The notes under the pieces are model-generated. The model did no database searches. It was not told where the DNA came from and saw only the letters and a program-made list of their open reading frames with translations. DNA of 64,000 nt from contig JANLPT010000164.1 of the NCBI GenBank assembly GCA_031367405.1, positions 26,898 through 90,897 of the forward strand, read 5' to 3'. The number at the start of each line of letters is the position of its first letter. The first letter of the stretch is position 1. This document shows positions 17,402-26,100 of this stretch, one piece after another. Made by a program: the position numbers and the translations under genes. The stretch is from JALHNI01 sp031367405. GTDB taxonomy: Bacteria > Acidobacteriota > Terriglobia > Bryobacterales > Bryobacteraceae.

Positions 17402-19330
17402 TTAGAAAGCAGCCACGACTTTTTGCCGGGCATCCTCATAGATCTTGACTGTGCCTTTGCGGACCAAGTCCTCGAGCAAACCGGCTTCGAACAGATCCAT
17501 GCGTTCGCGCGCTTTTTTCTGGCGCAGGCGATCGACAATCGCCGCTCGCTCAGTGGCGAACTTGGACACGTCGGGTTCGTTGCGCTCTTTCACGCGGAAG
17601 AAAATGCGCTTGCGGTCGACGGCCACGGGACCCACCACGGTACCCAAAGGCGCAGTGAAAGCTTCGCCAAAGGCGCTGGCGGCACCGAGGCCTTCGACGA
17701 AGCCGGAGTGCCCGAACTCGGCGGGGGTCTTCGATTCGGCGCTGTAGGTTTTTGCCAGTTGGGCAAAGTCAGCGCCGGGCGCTTTCGCCGCCGTGGTGAG
17801 GGCGGAAAATTTTTGCGCGAAGAGCTGGACGGATCGTTTTGCCTGCTCGCTTTGACGAATCATTTCGCGGGCTTCCTCAAAAGTCATCACCGTCACCGGA
17901 TGCGTATCGCGCAGGATGGGAATCACGACGCGGCCATTGGGCAGGGAGATGCTGCTTCCGACGTCGCCCTTTTTCATGGCGAGCAGCGCGGCGTGCACTT
18001 CGGGTGCCGGGCCGAGTTCGCGGAAACCCTGGCGCTGATCGACCTTGTCACCGACCAGCACCGTGCCCGCATACTTGCCGGCGACGGCATCGATCTGGCT
18101 AGGTGACTTGATCAGTTCCGCGCGGGCCATATCCGCATTCGCATTCATCTTGGACCCCGCCGCGTCCTTATTGATTTCGGCGCGCAACTGGTCGCGCACC
18201 TCTTCAAAAGGCTGGACGCGCGGCTCCTGGCGCTCCAGCATCTGCAAAATGTGGTAGCCGAACTCGGTTTTCACGAGGTTGCTGATTTCGTTCGGCTTGA
18301 GCGAAAAGGCCGAAGCTTCAAAGTCTTTCACGGTTTGGCCGCGCACAATGTAGCCGAGGTCGCCGCCATTGGCCTTACTGCCCGGATCATCGGAATACTT
18401 CTTGGCGAGTTCGGCAAAGTTGCCGCCCGCTTTCACCTGTTTCAAGACATCTTCGGCCAAAGTCTTGGCCTTGGCAAAGTCGGCGGGGGACTTTTCGGCC
18501 GTCTTCACCAGAATGTGCCGCACCTTGAGGCGCTCAGGAAGGCGGAAACGTTCCTGGCTGGTTTGATAGAGCTTGCGCAGGTCACCGTCGTTCACGGGGA
18601 ACAACATGGCCGTCCTGGCTTCGTCCAACACCAGCAAGCTGTAGCTGTAACGCACGGGATGGTTGTAAGCCGTGGGTTCCTGATCGTACGCGGACTTTAG
18701 CTCCGCGTCGGTCAACTGAACCTGGCTGCGGAAGGCGTCCTCGGAAAGCGCTACGTATTCAATTTTCACTTTTTCATTGGAGGCCCGGTAGTCGGCCATC
18801 AATTCCTTGTCGGTGACGACGACACTATCTTCAATCATCTTGCCCATGCGCTCCACGGCGATGCTGCGGCGGACGTTGAGCTCGAATTCGGCCACGTTCA
18901 TGCCGTTTTGGGCTAAAAACGCTTCGTAGGCTTCGCGTCCCATAAACTGGCCGTTCGGGAATAACTGGGGCACACGGGAGCGAATCGTCTCGGCCAAGTC
19001 CTTATCGGAGAGCCCTAAGCCCATTTTGCCGGCCTGGAGGGCCATCACCCGGCTCGAAATCATCGAGTCGATGAAGTTATCCACCAGACTTCGGACGGCA
19101 CTCGGCGGGACGTTCTGCCGACGCATGACGTTTTGGATGCTGGCCACGGACTCGCGCACGGTGACCTTGTCGTCGCCGATCTTGGCCACGGTGTCATTGC
19201 GATCATCCGAAGCGCTACTCGAGCCGAAGCCGGGGATCAGCGTGATGACCATGGAAAACGCGATCATGACGAGCACGCCGCCGAGCAGATATCGTACGGC
19301 AGTGTCACGCCGGCGAAACAAATCGAACAT
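17402..19330 (-). CDS. PpiD/SurA-like peptidyl-prolyl isomerase, membrane anchored
   Basis: 642 residues from the ATG at 19330, chosen because a GAGGAG ribosome site lies just upstream; a longer frame to 19354 starts within that site. The layout is that of PpiD: a basic start (FDLFRRRDTAVRY), one membrane helix (about 14-34), a SurA_N-like helical domain (about 45-190), a PpiC parvulin domain (about 268-366, RHILVK ... GGDLGYIVRG ... GYHILQ), and a second, degenerate parvulin-like domain near the C-terminus. PpiD acts as a periplasmic chaperone at the Sec translocon for outer-membrane and secreted proteins. It is divergent from pdxH with a 54-base shared promoter region. Confidence 0.9.
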   Translation of the reverse strand: MFDLFRRRDTAVRYLLGGVLVMIAFSMVITLIPGFGSSSASDDRNDTVAKIGDDKVTVRESVASIQNVMRRQNVPPSAVRSLVDNFIDSMISSRVMALQAGKMGLGLSDKDLAETIRSRVPQLFPNGQFMGREAYEAFLAQNGMNVAEFELNVRRSIAVERMGKMIEDSVVVTDKELMADYRASNEKVKIEYVALSEDAFRSQVQLTDAELKSAYDQEPTAYNHPVRYSYSLLVLDEARTAMLFPVNDGDLRKLYQTSQERFRLPERLKVRHILVKTAEKSPADFAKAKTLAEDVLKQVKAGGNFAELAKKYSDDPGSKANGGDLGYIVRGQTVKDFEASAFSLKPNEISNLVKTEFGYHILQMLERQEPRVQPFEEVRDQLRAEINKDAAGSKMNANADMARAELIKSPSQIDAVAGKYAGTVLVGDKVDQRQGFRELGPAPEVHAALLAMKKGDVGSSISLPNGRVVIPILRDTHPVTVMTFEEAREMIRQSEQAKRSVQLFAQKFSALTTAAKAPGADFAQLAKTYSAESKTPAEFGHSGFVEGLGAASAFGEAFTAPLGTVVGPVAVDRKRIFFRVKERNEPDVSKFATERAAIVDRLRQKKARERMDLFEAGLLEDLVRKGTVKIYEDARQKVVAAF

Positions 19331-19384
19331 AAAGGGTAAACTCTCCTCGCGCAAAGGGATGCGGAACCTTTAGTATATCGAAGT

Positions 19385-20023
19385 ATGGACAATTTCGCCT
19401 TTCTGCGGGAAAGCTACACGCGCGGGGGTTTGCATGAGGACGAGGCGGACGGGGATGCCTGGGTGCAATTCGGCCGCTGGTTCAAGGAGGCGGTTAGGGC
19501 GGGGCTGCGCGAGCCGAACGCGATGACTCTGGCCACCGCGGGCCCAGAGAGCGGGCCAGAGAGCGGCCCGAATGCGCGGATTGTGCTGATGAAAGGCTAT
19601 GGACCAGAGGGCATTACGTTTTTCACCAACTACGAGAGCACCAAGGGCCGGGAACTGGCGGCGAACCCGCGGGTGGCGCTGCTGTTTTATTGGAACGAGC
19701 TGGAGCGGCAGATCCGCCTGCGCGGTACCGCCGCGATGGTTGCACGCGATGAGACGCTAGCCTACTTCCGGTCGCGGCCCCGGGGCAGCCAAATGGGGGC
19801 GGCGATTTCGGCCCAGAGCACGGTGCTTTCCGGCCGGGCCGAACTAGAAGCGAAGTTAGATTTATTCGGAGACGGGGAGGTCCCGTTGCCGGATAACTGG
19901 GGCGGTTACCGTGTGGCAATTTCAGAGTTTGAGTTCTGGCAAGGACGGCCCAACCGTCTGCATGACCGGCTGCGCTACCGGCGCGAGGGCGAAGCGTGGA
20001 TTCGGGAGAGGCTGTCGCCTTGA
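19385..20023 (+). CDS. pdxH: Pyridoxamine 5'-phosphate oxidase
   Basis: 212 residues, the normal length. It oxidises pyridoxine or pyridoxamine phosphate to pyridoxal phosphate, using FMN, in vitamin B6 synthesis and salvage. Typical motifs are present: EPNAMTLATAG, ARIVLMKGY, FFTNYESTKGREL (FMN binding), FYWNELERQIRLRG, SRPRGSQMGAAISAQS and the C-terminal EFWQGRPNRLHDRLRY. A 12-base duplication (19544-19567) repeats PESG between the first two motifs. The stop overlaps the start of lolA (TGATG), so the two genes are translationally coupled even though their functions are unrelated. Confidence 0.95.
   Translation: MDNFAFLRESYTRGGLHEDEADGDAWVQFGRWFKEAVRAGLREPNAMTLATAGPESGPESGPNARIVLMKGYGPEGITFFTNYESTKGRELAANPRVALLFYWNELERQIRLRGTAAMVARDETLAYFRSRPRGSQMGAAISAQSTVLSGRAELEAKLDLFGDGEVPLPDNWGGYRVAISEFEFWQGRPNRLHDRLRYRREGEAWIRERLSP
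19544..19567 (+). repeat. 12-bp tandem repeat inside pdxH
   Basis: Two copies of ccagagagcggg/c lie head to tail and add a second PESG tetrapeptide in a surface-loop position of PdxH. The unit length keeps the frame. Confidence 0.75.
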
Positions 20024-20631
20024 TGCTGCTGCCATTGGTGCTGTTGTTTCAAACGCCCGCCGACGTGGCCAGCCGGCTGGCGGCGGCGGAGCGCCGCTAC
20101 AATGGCGCGTCGACTTTGCAAATGCGTTTCGAACAGCAATACCGGGGCGGCGGCCAGCCCACGCGGGTCGAAAACGGGCTTTTATTCCTGCAAAAGCCGG
20201 GCCGCATGCGCTGGGAATACCGGCATCCGGAAGGCAAACTATTCCTCTCGGACGGCAAAGACGCCTGGTTCTACTCGCCGGCCATGAATCAGGTGGAAAA
20301 GAGTCCGCTGAAGACGACGGACGACTGGCGTGCGCCGCTCGCATTCCTGATGGGACGGCTGGACTTTAGTCGTGATTTTCGGGACTTTCGTGCCGTGGCG
20401 CATGCTGATGCGTTGCGGATTGCCGCCATTCCCAAGTCGGCGAAGTCACCCTACCGGGAGGTGGAGTTCTGGGTGGGTCCGCTGGGTGAACTGCGCCAGG
20501 TAAGGGTAGCCGGGCAGGACGGAGCGACGATGCACTTTCACTTTACGGAGGAGCAAGTGGGTGGGCGGATGAGTGCCGATCTGTTTCGTTTCCGCATGCC
20601 CCCGGGTGCCGAACTGGTGCTGCGGCCCTAA
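20023..20631 (+). CDS. lolA: Outer-membrane lipoprotein carrier protein LolA
   Basis: 202 residues from the ATG at 20023, which overlaps the pdxH stop; nine upstream codons are open but lie within pdxH. A signal peptide (LLPLVLLFQTPADVAS) is followed by the LolA fold, with LQMRFEQQY, the QKPGRMRWEY core strand, LFLSDGKDAWFY and a VEFWVGP strand. LolA ferries lipoproteins across the periplasm from LolCDE to the outer membrane. Its presence shows a diderm cell. The stop overlaps the stop of the convergent FAD oxidoreductase by a few bases. Confidence 0.85.
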   Translation: MLLPLVLLFQTPADVASRLAAAERRYNGASTLQMRFEQQYRGGGQPTRVENGLLFLQKPGRMRWEYRHPEGKLFLSDGKDAWFYSPAMNQVEKSPLKTTDDWRAPLAFLMGRLDFSRDFRDFRAVAHADALRIAAIPKSAKSPYREVEFWVGPLGELRQVRVAGQDGATMHFHFTEEQVGGRMSADLFRFRMPPGAELVLRP

Positions 20632-22241
20632 CCACTAACTGCTGTTCTCGCAGCCAGCCGCTGCCCAAGGATTTCGGCCAGGACTGCTGAAAACGCCGAA
20701 ATTCGCCCGCAGTGTTCCAAATGCCAGACGGGCGTACCGGAGATGACATTGCCGGCCAGCAGGGGACCCAAGACGAAGAGGCCGTCGCTCGCCTCCATTC
20801 GATCGTTCACGGCGATGCCGGTGCCGGCGGCCGTCGAGTGAGCCAACCCTCGGGCGACGATGCGCCGGAGAAGATGAGCTTCGGGAAGGTGCTCGATTTT
20901 AGAAAAGCCGGCGCAATTGACGATGACTTTTTGGCGATTCGGCAATCGCTCGAGACGTCCGCCGGACTCGTATTCCACCGCCGCGCCTGCGGGCGTGATC
21001 GAGGCAATGCCCCGAAACCGGCCCGGGATCACTTCGAGCCGGCCCTGCTGAATCAGTTGAGCGGCGACGCCCAAATACTCTGGGCCCGCCCGGCGCTGCA
21101 AACGGCCGATGGCCGTACCCCACGTGGTGGCGAATTCCTTTTTCGCCGCCCGAGGGAGGCTCGCGACCAGGGCGAAAACTGCCGCCGAAATGGGTGCCAA
21201 CGTGTCGGACGCCGTCAATGCGGCAGCTTCACCGCTGGCGATGTCGAGTACGGCGGCGTGATAGATCTCTTCCGCCGTCGCGTGGCCGCGATCCGCCAGA
21301 GCCTGCAGGGTGGAAGGGCTGAAAGCGAGAGCCGGCGCGCGTTCTTCCCAAAGATCAGGAAGTTTGCCGCCCGGAGCCAGGACGTTAAACCGCACGAGTT
21401 GGCCCGGACGCGTTACGCGATCGTTGAGGGTGTACAGCAGATCCATCGTGCTGGCACTCGCGCCCAGCAAAAGGACTTCGGGCGACGGGCCGGCGGTGCG
21501 GCGCAGGAAGGATTCGATCTTTTCGAGTGAGGACGTCAGGCCCGGTTCGTAGGCGTCTTCGACGAGGCAGACCGGCTCGGCCGGTGAGTCGCCGGACATG
21601 CGTGGCAACGTAAGCCGAGGGTGATTCGGGGGAGAGCCTAGCGCCAGTACGACCGAGGTGGCGCGCAGCGGGACGCCGCCGCCAGCGAGCGTAATCTCGA
21701 AGGACTCTCCGGTACGGATAAAGTCGGTGACCTCGCCGTGAATCAATTCGAACGCGCAGGTGGCAGTGGATTCGGCCAGAGCCACGCACTGGCGAACCCG
21801 CGCATCCATGTACATGCCGAACAGATAGCGTGGCAAGTACAAGTCATCCCAAGCGCCACGGTCGATCGCCTCTCGATTTGTGCGCAGCCAGCCGGCCGAC
21901 ATCGGCCCCAGGTGCTGCTGGTAGAGTTTGAGAGCCCAGTGATGGTTCTCGTCGAGCCACTTGATGAAGAGCGCACGTTCGACGCCGGGAAGGAAGTGCC
22001 GCAAGGATGTGATCAATAGCGACGTGTAGGAGGAGCGGCTGCTGTAGGGCCGCCCTCCGAAACCGTCCGCACTTTGCTCCACGATGCCAATGCGCAGGGG
22101 ACGGGCCCCGCGCGCACGGTTCATCAGGTTCAGGATCAGGTTAAGGATGGTGTAGAGCGTGGAGACACCGGCACCGACCATGAGCAGGTCGAAATCGGTT
22201 CCAGCGGTACTCTCGATTCCCATGTGGCCGTGCTCCATCAT
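20628..22241 (-). CDS. FAD/NAD(P)-binding oxidoreductase (YdhS-like)
   Basis: About 537 residues if started at the ATG at 22241, ten bases after the stop of the upstream acyltransferase gene; another ATG follows directly. Extending to 22388 would run backwards through that gene, so it is rejected. Near the N-terminus is FDLLMVGAGVSTLYT, a dinucleotide-binding motif, followed by the FAD_NAD_binding pattern (YSSRSSYTSLLIT, GMYMDARV, ALGSPPNHPR, LLLGASASTMDLLY). The C-terminal part holds VNCAGFSK and a FVLGPLLAGNVISG motif. The substrate is unknown. With the NeuD-like gene it probably forms a two-gene operon. Confidence 0.8.
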   Translation of the reverse strand: MMEHGHMGIESTAGTDFDLLMVGAGVSTLYTILNLILNLMNRARGARPLRIGIVEQSADGFGGRPYSSRSSYTSLLITSLRHFLPGVERALFIKWLDENHHWALKLYQQHLGPMSAGWLRTNREAIDRGAWDDLYLPRYLFGMYMDARVRQCVALAESTATCAFELIHGEVTDFIRTGESFEITLAGGGVPLRATSVVLALGSPPNHPRLTLPRMSGDSPAEPVCLVEDAYEPGLTSSLEKIESFLRRTAGPSPEVLLLGASASTMDLLYTLNDRVTRPGQLVRFNVLAPGGKLPDLWEERAPALAFSPSTLQALADRGHATAEEIYHAAVLDIASGEAAALTASDTLAPISAAVFALVASLPRAAKKEFATTWGTAIGRLQRRAGPEYLGVAAQLIQQGRLEVIPGRFRGIASITPAGAAVEYESGGRLERLPNRQKVIVNCAGFSKIEHLPEAHLLRRIVARGLAHSTAAGTGIAVNDRMEASDGLFVLGPLLAGNVISGTPVWHLEHCGRISAFSAVLAEILGQRLAARTAVSG

Positions 22242-22251
22242 CGCGTTTGCT

Positions 22252-22938
22252 TTAGGGCCGGACCTCAATGGGGCGAGGCAAAAGAAAATGCGGTATGGTC
22301 TGGCCGCGACGGCCGGGCAGGACCCGGGCCGGATTGCCCACGGCCGTGACGTGGTCGCCGAGGTCGTGGAGCACCACGGCACCCGCACCGACCGTCGTCC
22401 ATTTGCCGATCTTTACTTTAGGGATCACGATGGCTCCGGCACCGATGTGCGTGCCTTCGCCTACTTCTACGTGCCCGCACAGGGTGACGTGCGGGGAAAT
22501 GTGGGCGAAGTCGCCGATGCGGTTATCGTGATCGATGCTGGCGGCGGTGTTCACCAATACATGACGGCCGATGATGGTGTGGGGTTGAATGATGGCACCG
22601 TGCAGGATCACCGTGCCTTCGCCGATGGTGGAGGACGCGGCAACCAGGGCCGATGGGTGACAGGCGATCCCGTAGCGGGCAGTGAGCATTTCGACAAGTT
22701 CGGCGCGTTCGGCGTTGCCGCCCACACAGAGAATTATGGGCGCTTGGAGGGCTGGGAAGTTCGCTTGGCCGGTGAGCCGGATGCCGGGCTGGACGTGCTG
22801 GTGGAGCGGGTGCCGGTTTGCGGGGCGGTCGTCGAAAATCCCCTTGATGCCAATGCCCTGACTCCGTAGGACGTCGATGACGACGTGGGCATGTCCACCG
22901 GCACCGTAAACGTAAAATAGTTCAGCCTCCGAGGTCAT
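22252..22938 (-). CDS. NeuD/PglD-type sugar O-acyltransferase
   Basis: 228 residues. A Rossmann-like N-terminus (YVYGAGGHAHVVIDVL) that would bind a UDP-sugar is followed by a left-handed beta-helix of hexapeptide repeats (VILHGAIIQPHTIIG and on to GAGAIVIPKVKIGKWTTVGAGAVV). This layout is that of NeuD/PglD acetyltransferases, which acetylate amino-sugars for surface polysaccharides or glycoproteins. The catalytic His-Gly pairs are consistent with an active enzyme (ILHGA, HISPH). No other sugar-nucleotide gene is nearby. It lies directly upstream of the FAD oxidoreductase, ten bases apart. Confidence 0.88.
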   Translation of the reverse strand: MTSEAELFYVYGAGGHAHVVIDVLRSQGIGIKGIFDDRPANRHPLHQHVQPGIRLTGQANFPALQAPIILCVGGNAERAELVEMLTARYGIACHPSALVAASSTIGEGTVILHGAIIQPHTIIGRHVLVNTAASIDHDNRIGDFAHISPHVTLCGHVEVGEGTHIGAGAIVIPKVKIGKWTTVGAGAVVLHDLGDHVTAVGNPARVLPGRRGQTIPHFLLPRPIEVRP

Positions 22939-23118
22939 TGACTTACCATCATCGAACGCTTGTTTCTCAATTGTCTATGGCCGCAGGCAATTTGTATTGT
23001 GAAACCAAAGTACTAGGCGTAATCCACCGATTGCATCGCCATCTTAGTTACAAAGGGCCGTCACGGGGAGTTACTCGTTTCGTACGACTCGGGCACGATT
23101 GAGCGGCGTAATCCCCTT

Positions 23119-23157
23119 CATGACGGGCGGGCATTACGGCCGGGCATTACGGCCGGG
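23119..23157 (+). repeat. Three 13-bp tandem repeats after the DUF4175-like gene
   Basis: Units of 13 bases lie head to tail: catgacgggcggg once and cattacggccggg twice; the first differs from the others at two positions. They begin just beyond the stop of the minus-strand gene, in the 220-base gap before the NeuD-like gene. The palindromic core cggccg could allow base pairing, but no clear terminator is formed. Confidence 0.8.
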
Positions 23158-23161
23158 AAAA

Positions 23162-26100
23162 TTACTTCGCTTTGCCCAGCCGCCGGTAATACTCGGCCAC
23201 GGCATCGCTGTAGCCTTGCGGGATCTTGCCGCCGGTGCCGGTCTTTACCTGGCCGGTGTTCTGCTCTTCCACCTGACGGCGGAGTTGAACTTCGAGTTGT
23301 TCCATGGCGGGCAGAACTTGCGAGCGGAGGCGCTCGACCAATTCCGGATTGCCGGGGAATTTCGAAGGGTCAATTTGTTGCATTTGGCGGATGAGGGCTT
23401 CGACGTCTTTGCCGAGGTCATCGCCGTTGCTATTCTGCTGGCCTTGTTGCTGCTGGCCGATGGCCTGACGCAGTTGTTGTAAGTCACGCAGACCTTCACG
23501 GTAAGTGCGTTCCATGCCGTTCAAGCCGCCGTTGGGCAGGTTCACTTGACGGTCGCCGTTGTTCATGGCTCCAAAGTCGCCACGCCGTTCACCGTTGCCG
23601 CCACCGCCTTGCATGCCGGGCTGTTGGCCGCCACGCCCTGGGCCGGATTGGCCTTGTCCCTGTCCCTGTTGTCCCTGTCCCTGTTGTCCCTGGCCCTGTT
23701 GACCTTGGCCTTGACCCTGGCCCGGTTGACCTTGTCCCTGACCTTGCGCTTGGCCTTGTCCTGGTTGGCCCTGTTGACCTTGACCCTGTTGACCCTGCTG
23801 ACCTTGTTGGCCTTGTTGGCCCGGCTGCCCTTGACCGCGCTGGCCCGGTTGCTGGCCCTGACCCGGTTGCTGACCCTGGCGCACCAGTTGCTCCATGCGC
23901 GTCCGGACATCTTCCAGGCGATTCAGCGCGCTCTCAATACCCGGCTTGCCGGAGCCATCTTTTTCGCTGCCCGCGCCTTCGGCGGCGTCCTTGATGCGAT
24001 CTTTCAGTTGATCCAGCGCGCGGGTGACCGGCTGCTCGCGCATCCACATCTGCTCACGCGTGCCCGGCTGATTGCCGTAACCGCGCTTCAGGTATTCGCT
24101 CATCTGCTTCATCTTGAGCGACACGTCTTCGGCATCCAGTTCGCCCAGCGCCTGCCGCACCTTGTTCGAGGCACCCTTTTTGGTGGAAGCAAGATCGCGG
24201 GAAGTGTCCTTCATATCGCGTTCCAAACGATTGAAGTCCTCCATCAGCTTTAGCTTTTCCTGGGCCAGCTGTTCGTTCTTTTCGTTGTCAATGGGGGTGG
24301 GTTGGGCGGCCGCTGCACCTTGACGGCCTTGCATGCCAAAGGTCTGGTTCATGCGATTGGCGAAGTCCTTTTGGCGATTCGCGAGGTCGGCGGAGCGCCG
24401 CGAGAGTTGGTCGAGTTGGGAACTGGCATCCTGCTGGCGCATGCCGCGCAGCATGTCGCGGGCTTCACCGAGACGCTCGGCGGCGCGGCGTGAGTCGGCA
24501 CTCGATTCGCCACCGCGCCGCATGTCTTCGGTCGCGCTCGTGAGACGCTCGAGCGCTTGCTTGATGCGGGGATCGATCTGCTCACGCTGGGCATTCATGC
24601 GCGCCTGCTGTGGCGGCTGTGGCTGGCGAGCCTGGGGACGAGCTTGCGGCTGCTGGCCCGATTGACCAGCCTGCGCCTGCTGACCTTGCTGCCCTTGCTG
24701 CCCCGGTTGGCCTTGTTGCCCTTGCTGACCCTGTTGGCCTTGTTGCCCTTGCTGACCTTGCTGGCCTTGTTCACCTTGCTGGGACTGGCTGTTGGCCTGT
24801 TGCGGCTGTTCGCCGCGCGTCAACTGTTCCATCTGCCTTTGCAGTTGCTCTGCTTCGCGACGCAACATTTCCTGCTGCCAGCGCTGCTGCGGAGTGAGTT
24901 GATTGCGCTGAGCCTGTTGTGCCAGTTCCTGCTGCCGGCGCGCCAACTGCTCTAAGCGTTGCAGTGCCTCGTCGACCGCCTTCTGCTTCTGGCCGCCCGA
25001 AGCCGATTGCTGCCCGGTCTCATACTGATTTTTCTCCGTGTCCAGTTCGAGATCAAAGAGATTCTCCAGGTCGCGACCGCTGCCCGCGCCGCCTCCACCG
25101 CCGCCGCCCTGCTGGCCGAACGCCACTTGAATATCGCGGCGCCGCGCTTCGGCGCGCATGAGGAATTGCAGCGCCTTCTGCTCATTGGGTAAGGCCTCCT
25201 TGAAGCCCTTGGCCTTCAACTTGTCAGACGCGGAGCCCATCTCGCTGGCTGCCGACTCCATCTCTTTCACCAACGCGGCAAACGCTTCGCCGGCGCCGGT
25301 CAACTCGCGGCTCTTCATGCGCTTGGCCAAGCTGGCGGCCTGCGCCTGCAGCTTGCTTTGCATGTCGCTCAAAAACTTGGCATTCTCATCCTGCAAGGCT
25401 TTGTTCTTCGAGCGCACTTCATTCCACGTGGCGGCGATGATCTCCTTTTGCCGCTGGGAGATCTCGTCGTCCTTCTCCTGTTCGCCTCCGCCACCGCCGC
25501 CCCCTTGTTGCGATTGCGTGTAGTTGCGTTCAAAGGGCTGGGCCTCAATGAAGTAAATGTCGGTCTGCGCGGTGGATTTCGCATCGCGCGCGACGCCATA
25601 AAGGGCGACGATGTCGCCGGGCACCAGTTGAAAGCTTTCGAGCGTCAGCAGATGTTTGCCGTCCACTAACTTGGCACCTTTGGACGGCAGCATATTCAGC
25701 GTCTTCTCTTCGCCGCCGTTAACGGTATAGTGCAGTTCCACGGCTTGCAAGCCAAAGTCATCTTCGGCCGTAAGCTCAATCGGAACCTCTTCGAGCGGAT
25801 TGGCCTTCGCATCGCGCCCGGGCTTGCTTAAGCGGATGGTGGGCGGCAGTTCGGCTTTGGCTTCGATGAAGTAGTCTTCGGTGAGCCGCACGGCTTGGCC
25901 TTGCTCAATCGCCGCGACATAGTACATACCATCGCGCTCGATGGTGACCTTGGCCGTGAGCCAACCCTTTTCGCCCGCTGCGAGAGGAAGGCGCGTGCCG
26001 TCCTGCATGACGAGCACGCCATTGGCCAGCGGCTTGTCGGTTTGGATCTGGACGTCGGCCTCGGTTCCTTGCACCGCGCGAAGATCGCCGCTCTGTTCGT

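Noticed and set aside
20712..21530. A 272-residue plus-strand frame
   Set aside because: It is antisense to the FAD oxidoreductase, whose motifs are clear, and shows arginine-rich shadow composition.
22242..22388. N-terminal extension of the FAD oxidoreductase
   Set aside because: It would overlap the 3' end of the NeuD-like gene and has no sequence typical of the family; the start at 22241 follows that gene's stop by ten bases.
23546..24253. A 235-residue plus-strand frame rich in Leu and Thr
   Set aside because: It is antisense to the Gly-Gln tract of the DUF4175-like gene; its composition is a mirror of the repeats and it has no recognisable domain.
23600..24805. Possible CRISPR array or satellite
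   Set aside because: The short units are coding, imperfect and have no spacers; they encode Gly-Gln triplets within one long frame.
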